Shown here: piece by piece, positions 60,057 through 64,000 of the stretch
Numbering within the stretch: position 1 is the first letter of the stretch
Layout: every line of letters starts with the position of its first letter
NCBI GenBank assembly: GCA_937907395.1
Contig: CALCII010000015.1
Span: 124,001-188,000 of the forward strand
From: an uncultured Chitinophagaceae bacterium
GTDB taxonomy: Bacteria > Bacteroidota > Bacteroidia > Chitinophagales > Chitinophagaceae
Length of the DNA stretch: 64,000 nucleotides
Reading direction: 5' to 3'
Program-made: the position numbers and the translations under genes
Notes under the pieces: model-generated
What the model saw: only the letters and a program-made list of their open reading frames with translations
The model's database searches: none
Told to the model about the DNA's origin: nothing

Positions 60057-62300
60057 TTATATTCTGAGCAAGCCGGTTTTGTAGAGATTGCCTACCGGTT
60101 TATTATCCATGAACAATTCAAAATCATCCCATCCCTGTTGTTCATAATCGCCTTTCAATTGCTGAAGTGTTAATACAGTATTTGTATCAGAAAGTTGCTG
60201 CAGAGTTTTTAGTAACCATGCCCCTTTTTCTTTATCGACCTGAATCGTTATGCTTTCTTTTTTAGAAGCCAGCACCAACTGCATCACTTCCCATTGATTT
60301 CCTTTTTTTGATTTTGTGATCACTTCCCATGAAAGTACCCGTCCAAGGAAAACAACTTTTGTTGTGGGTGAAGAGGCAGGCAACTCCTCTTCACTCACAA
60401 TCTTCTGAATATAATCCGGAGCAATCGTTGTTTTAGGCACTTTCTGTTCAAACCAGTTTTGTAAAGGATCATCGAGGCAAAGTCCCTGCATGTAATTGAA
60501 CAATGATTTTTTCAATCCAAACCCAAACTGCTCATGATCAGCTCCGGTGGGATCTATATGCTCCACATCATTATCAGCAAACAGGATCTCCGTTTCCTTT
60601 GCCCGTTTTACTTTGAATTTCTCCGGATTCAGTCCTATAGGACTATGCGCCGTCATGGTAAACAAATGCCAGAAAGCCGATTGCAATACACCTGTTTTGA
60701 AAAGCTGCCGCACCATCTCCATTGAATCAATCGTTTCCTGAGCTGTTTGTGTGGGAAAACCATACATGAGATACGCATGCACCATGATGCCCGCCTGCGT
60801 GAAATGCCGGGTTACTTTCGCTACTTGTGCAACCGTAACTCCTTTATCAATCAGTTTCAATAAACGGTCACTCGCCACTTCCAATCCGCCACTAACAGCA
60901 ATACAACCGCTGGCTTTTAAGAGCAGACAAAGATCACGGGTGAAACTTTTTTCAAACCGCACATTGGTCCACCAACTCACCACCAGTTTCCGTTTGATGA
61001 TTTCCAGCGCCAGTGCCCGCATCAACGCAGGTGGCGCCGCTTCATCCACAAAATGAAAACCATTGGTTCCTGTTTGTGCAATGATGGTTTCCATACGATC
61101 ACACAACAAAGAAGCAGCAATAGGTTCGTAAATTTTTATATAATCAAGTGAAATATCACAGAATGTACATTTGCCCCAGTAACATCCATGGGCCATAGTG
61201 AGTTTATTCCATCGTCCATCACTCCACAAACTGTGCATGGGATTCACCACTTCAATAGCTGAAATATAACGGTCAAGCAACAGATCGCCATAATCAGGTG
61301 TGCCTGTTTCTGTTTGTTTATAATCCCTGCAGGAACTATTGTTGATATAGGTAACCACACCGTTCTGCAACAGAAAGGTTCGTTTCAACTCCTTTACTTC
61401 AGCTTCACCGGTAATATATTTTACCAGTTGCTCAACCGGTGCTTCCCCATCGTCGAGTGTGATGAAATCAAAAAACTCAAATACTCTCGGATCTTTCAGG
61501 GAACGCAGTTCTGTATTGGGGAAACCTCCTCCCATAGCCACTTTGATATCCGGACGATTCTTGCGAATCCATTGTGCCACACGGAAAGCAGCGAAAAGAT
61601 TTCCTGGAAAAGGAACCGAAACACAAACCAACTTCGGCTGTACGTGACTGATATGTTTCTCCAGCAATTGAAGCAGGAGTTCATCTGTATAAGATAAGGT
61701 CTGCTGTAGCGCTTCATAGAGTTCATCGAACTGATTCGCACAGCGGCCCAGTCTTTCTGCATAGCGACTGAAACCAAAATGTTCATCGACACATTCCTGT
61801 ATGAGATCCGACAAATCTTCCAGGAACAGTGTGGCAATATGTTTCGCCTTATCCTGCACTCCCATTGTTCCGAATGACCAATGGAGATCGGGCAATTCTT
61901 TAAAGCGTCCTGCTTCCGGTAAAAAATTACGGGAGGCAATCAGGTGTGCCATCGATGGGTTTCTGCCTTGTAAAAACAAAACAGCAGCGTCAATGCAGTT
62001 GATATAATCCTCCTGCATAGTAATGATGCGCTGTGCATTTTCCGAAAAATGTTGGGTTGGCGGTATGCGGCTGAATAGTTCCCTTAACCCCTTTTTTGAG
62101 AACAATTTCAATGTTACTTCAATTCCCAGATCTGCCTGAAAAGAATTGATTCCTTTTGTATTCAGGAATCCTTTCAGGTAGGAAGTAGCCGGGTATGGCG
62201 TGTTCAGTTGGGTGAAAGGCGGCGTAAGCAGAAATACAGTGGAACTCAAGTGATTCGGTTGAGGAGCAAATGTATTTATAAATCGGCTTACCCGTATCAT
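60057..62300 (-). CDS. B12-binding radical SAM protein of unknown specificity
   Basis: 747 residues. A cobalamin-binding-like Rossmann domain (about 195-300, VCVSVPFPGNLFAAFRVAQW, AMGGGFPNTELR) is followed by a radical SAM domain with the cluster Cys373, Cys378, Cys381 (HGCYWGKCTFC). The spacing is CX4CX2C, not CX3CX2C. A C-terminal ~150-residue region has no recognised domain. Such enzymes do methylations and ring or tail modifications of lipids, peptides or natural products; no partner gene here names the substrate. Confidence 0.85.
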   Translation of the reverse strand: MIRVSRFINTFAPQPNHLSSTVFLLTPPFTQLNTPYPATSYLKGFLNTKGINSFQADLGIEVTLKLFSKKGLRELFSRIPPTQHFSENAQRIITMQEDYINCIDAAVLFLQGRNPSMAHLIASRNFLPEAGRFKELPDLHWSFGTMGVQDKAKHIATLFLEDLSDLIQECVDEHFGFSRYAERLGRCANQFDELYEALQQTLSYTDELLLQLLEKHISHVQPKLVCVSVPFPGNLFAAFRVAQWIRKNRPDIKVAMGGGFPNTELRSLKDPRVFEFFDFITLDDGEAPVEQLVKYITGEAEVKELKRTFLLQNGVVTYINNSSCRDYKQTETGTPDYGDLLLDRYISAIEVVNPMHSLWSDGRWNKLTMAHGCYWGKCTFCDISLDYIKIYEPIAASLLCDRMETIIAQTGTNGFHFVDEAAPPALMRALALEIIKRKLVVSWWTNVRFEKSFTRDLCLLLKASGCIAVSGGLEVASDRLLKLIDKGVTVAQVAKVTRHFTQAGIMVHAYLMYGFPTQTAQETIDSMEMVRQLFKTGVLQSAFWHLFTMTAHSPIGLNPEKFKVKRAKETEILFADNDVEHIDPTGADHEQFGFGLKKSLFNYMQGLCLDDPLQNWFEQKVPKTTIAPDYIQKIVSEEELPASSPTTKVVFLGRVLSWEVITKSKKGNQWEVMQLVLASKKESITIQVDKEKGAWLLKTLQQLSDTNTVLTLQQLKGDYEQQGWDDFELFMDNKPVGNLYKTGLLRI

Positions 62301-62394
62301 GCCCTGGAAATCAATCCCAGCAACGGTTTGGGGAATTTTTATTTGTTTGTTTCCGGAAAATTTCTGTATTTTTTGATTTCAAATTTGCCGCCAT

Positions 62395-62733
62395 ATGTTT
62401 ACCAGTACGCTTGACCAATGCCTTGCGCATGTTTCGCAATGGAAAAAAGAAGGTGTTGAAACCTCTGTTATCTTATCCCGTTTAAAAGAACAGGAAGTGC
62501 CCGAAGACCTGGCACAACAAGCCATCAGTGAATGGAAAAAACAACGCAACCTCCGCAAACGAGGCATGGGTATGTTGTGTTGTGGTGCCGGTGGTGCTTT
62601 ATTGGTATTAAGTTTTCTGATTACGCTGATTATGTTTGATACCGAACATAATTTTTCAATTTATTTATATGGATTTACGCTTATCGGAGTCAGCATTTTA
62701 TTTAAAGGAATGGTAGATTTGCTGGGCTGGTAA
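62395..62733 (+). CDS. Small membrane protein of unknown function
   Basis: 112 residues. An N-terminal ~50-residue helical, charged part (WKKEGVETSVILSRLKEQEVP) is followed by two membrane segments (about 57-80 and 88-108). It is divergent from the radical SAM gene and 9 bp before the GNAT gene, so likely co-transcribed with the latter. No family recognised. Confidence 0.7.
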   Translation: MFTSTLDQCLAHVSQWKKEGVETSVILSRLKEQEVPEDLAQQAISEWKKQRNLRKRGMGMLCCGAGGALLVLSFLITLIMFDTEHNFSIYLYGFTLIGVSILFKGMVDLLGW

Positions 62734-62742
62734 TTGTAAACT

Positions 62743-63252
62743 ATGGAAATAAGAATAGCAACGGAAGCAGATATCCCTCAATTAGTATCGTTAGTAAATA
62801 GTGCCTATCGTGGCGATTCTTCAAAAGTTGGCTGGACTACAGAAGCCGATATTCTCGGCGGTATCCGCACAGATGAACCCACACTGCTGGAAGAAATGCG
62901 TCAACCCGGCGTTACCATCCTGAAAGGAACCAATGAAGAAGGAACCATTCAGTCCTGTGTTTTTCTTCAACAACACGAACAAAGTATTTATCTCGGAATG
63001 CTTACGGTATCCCCTGTTCTGCAGAATAAAGGAATCGGCAAACTGTTGTTACAGGAAGCCGAGGCATTTGCAAAAAAGAACGGATGCAAGTCCATTGATA
63101 TGACGGTTATTTCCATTCGCAAAGAACTCATTGCCTGGTACGAACGCCATGGCTATCGTGACACAGGTGAGCGGAAACCTTTTGTGGAAGGTGTGCACAT
63201 CGGCAACCCCATGCAGCCGTTAGAGTTTATTGTGATGAAAAAAACAGTTTGA
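62743..63252 (+). CDS. GNAT family N-acetyltransferase
   Basis: 169 residues with the GNAT fold: IRIATEADIPQLVSLVNSAY at the start and the acetyl-CoA loop MLTVSPVLQNKGIGKLLLQEAEAF (Q/R-x-x-G-x-G/A type), ending with YERHGYRDTGERK. The acceptor is not predictable. It lies 9 bp after the small membrane protein gene and 33 bp before the acyl-CoA-binding protein gene. Confidence 0.88.
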   Translation: MEIRIATEADIPQLVSLVNSAYRGDSSKVGWTTEADILGGIRTDEPTLLEEMRQPGVTILKGTNEEGTIQSCVFLQQHEQSIYLGMLTVSPVLQNKGIGKLLLQEAEAFAKKNGCKSIDMTVISIRKELIAWYERHGYRDTGERKPFVEGVHIGNPMQPLEFIVMKKTV

Positions 63253-63285
63253 ACGGATTCCCTTATTTTCGCCAAAACTTATGTT

Positions 63286-63543
63286 ATGGATCTGAAAGCA
63301 CTTTTTGAAGAAGCAGTAGCAAACAGCAAAACACTCAGCGAAAAACCCAGCAACGAAACCTTACTTCAACTTTATTCTTTGTTCAAGCAAGGCTCTGAAG
63401 GCGATGTGAATATTGATGCACCTTCCAATCCCTTTGATTTTGTAGCGAAAGCAAAATACGAAGCATGGGCTGCATTGAAAGGAAAAACACCGGAAGCAGC
63501 TATGCAGGAGTACGTTGATCTTGTAAATAAACTGAAAGGATAA
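63286..63543 (+). CDS. Acyl-CoA-binding protein
   Basis: 85 residues, four-helix ACBP fold. The signatures are LQLYSLFKQGSEGDVN and FVAKAKYEAWAALKGKTPEAAMQEYV, with the conserved Lys and Tyr residues that hold the CoA. The family buffers and carries long-chain acyl-CoA in the cytoplasm; it is common in eukaryotes and scattered in bacteria, including Bacteroidota. Confidence 0.93.
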   Translation: MDLKALFEEAVANSKTLSEKPSNETLLQLYSLFKQGSEGDVNIDAPSNPFDFVAKAKYEAWAALKGKTPEAAMQEYVDLVNKLKG

Positions 63544-63554
63544 AAGAATTTTCT

Positions 63555-64000
63555 TTACTGAGATATTTTTTTTGATGCAAGCAGATCCTCATAGGTCTGC
63601 TTGATTTTTTTACCTACTACAGAATAATTATAAGCAGCAATAGCCCTGCTGCTGATTTGTGTCGCATTAAAAGCTGCATAGTTATTCATCAACTGATCCA
63701 ATGCATTCACCAATGTATTCACCTGTTCGCTGGTGGCAAACAATCCGTTTGACGCATCAATCACTTCATCAATCCCACCTACTTTTGTTGAAACAACAGG
63801 TAAACCGGCACACAAGGCTTCCAGAATCACACAGGGTTGATTTTCGTATCGGCTGAATAATACCAATGCATGGCTTTTCTGCATATAGGCTGCGACTTCT
63901 GTATAGGAAACCTCACCTGCCCAATGAATCTTATCAGCCAACCTTTTCTTTTTCGACAAATCCCTCAATGTTTCAGAAGCCGGCCCAATCATGGTGCAAT
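63555..64000 (-). CDS. GT4 family glycosyltransferase, C-terminal part
   Basis: Minus-strand frame open to the right edge; only the C-terminal ~148 residues are visible, with an internal Met at 63992 that is not a start. GT4 features are IHWAGEVSYTEVAAYMQ and SRYENQPCVILEALCAGLPV with the EX7E-type Glu pair (Glu-Asn, then Glu-Ala), followed by STKVGGIDEVI. It would transfer a sugar from a nucleotide donor to a surface glycan. It is convergent with the ACBP gene. Confidence 0.88.
   Translation of the reverse strand, partial: CTMIGPASETLRDLSKKKRLADKIHWAGEVSYTEVAAYMQKSHALVLFSRYENQPCVILEALCAGLPVVSTKVGGIDEVIDASNGLFATSEQVNTLVNALDQLMNNYAAFNATQISSRAIAAYNYSVVGKKIKQTYEDLLASKKISQ

Overview
The window looks like a chromosomal segment from a member of the Bacteroidota, most likely Chitinophagaceae. 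This is inferred from family content, with no search run. Pointers are a TonB-dependent receptor with an N-terminal carboxypeptidase-regulatory-like domain, a bacillithiol-associated YtxJ protein, DUF4199 and DUF4476 proteins, a GxxExxY protein, and promoters of the TTTG / TAnnTTTG type (best example in front of tRNA-Pro). No rRNA, prophage, insertion sequence or CRISPR array was seen. Genes are densely packed, often with 1-30 bp overlaps.

Layout. 1-10 kb: a truncated S9 peptidase, a TonB receptor, an EamA transporter with a polyprenol-phosphate-mannose-synthase-like GT2, a DnaQ-like exonuclease, a 39-residue lipoprotein with YtxJ, and a Tsp/Prc-type S41 protease. 9.9-44.3 kb: a nucleobase-catabolism island. 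It starts with a divergent Lrp/AsnC regulator and a seven-gene operon that takes uracil/thymine through dihydropyrimidine, N-carbamoyl-beta-alanine, beta-alanine and malonate semialdehyde to acetyl-CoA, with an NCS1 transporter. Next comes a molybdenum-cofactor operon (moaA, moeA, a TauE/SafE gene, moaD, moeB-rhodanese, moaE, a moaC-moaB fusion). Then come membrane urate hydroxylase puuD and a ten-gene operon (allB, allC, ureidoglycine aminohydrolase, uraD, uraH, a DUF6986 aldolase-like gene, xdhA, xdhB, xdhC). A minus-strand urease block (ureABCEF, a 300-bp repeat insert, ureG, ureD, a UreH-type nickel transporter) and a guanine deaminase close the island.

These parts fit together. GuaD makes xanthine. 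XDH, with the molybdenum cofactor made next door, makes urate. PuuD, UraH and UraD make allantoin. AllB, AllC and the aminohydrolase carry it to ureidoglycolate, and urease would consume urea. The enzyme that turns ureidoglycolate into glyoxylate is not recognisable; the DUF6986 protein is the only uncharacterised gene in the operon.

44.6-64 kb: an NDH-2 dehydrogenase behind a perfect palindrome, tRNA-Pro(GGG), a dihydroorotase-like protein that lacks catalytic residues, DUF4199, glycosyltransferases split by a GxxExxY unit with inverted-repeat ends, a complete GDP-D-glycero-alpha-D-manno-heptose gene set, lepA, an AT-rich coiled-coil membrane gene beside an orphan HigA antitoxin with only the tail of its HigB toxin left, a DUF4476 protein, a B12-binding radical SAM protein, a GNAT acetyltransferase, an acyl-CoA-binding protein and a truncated GT4.
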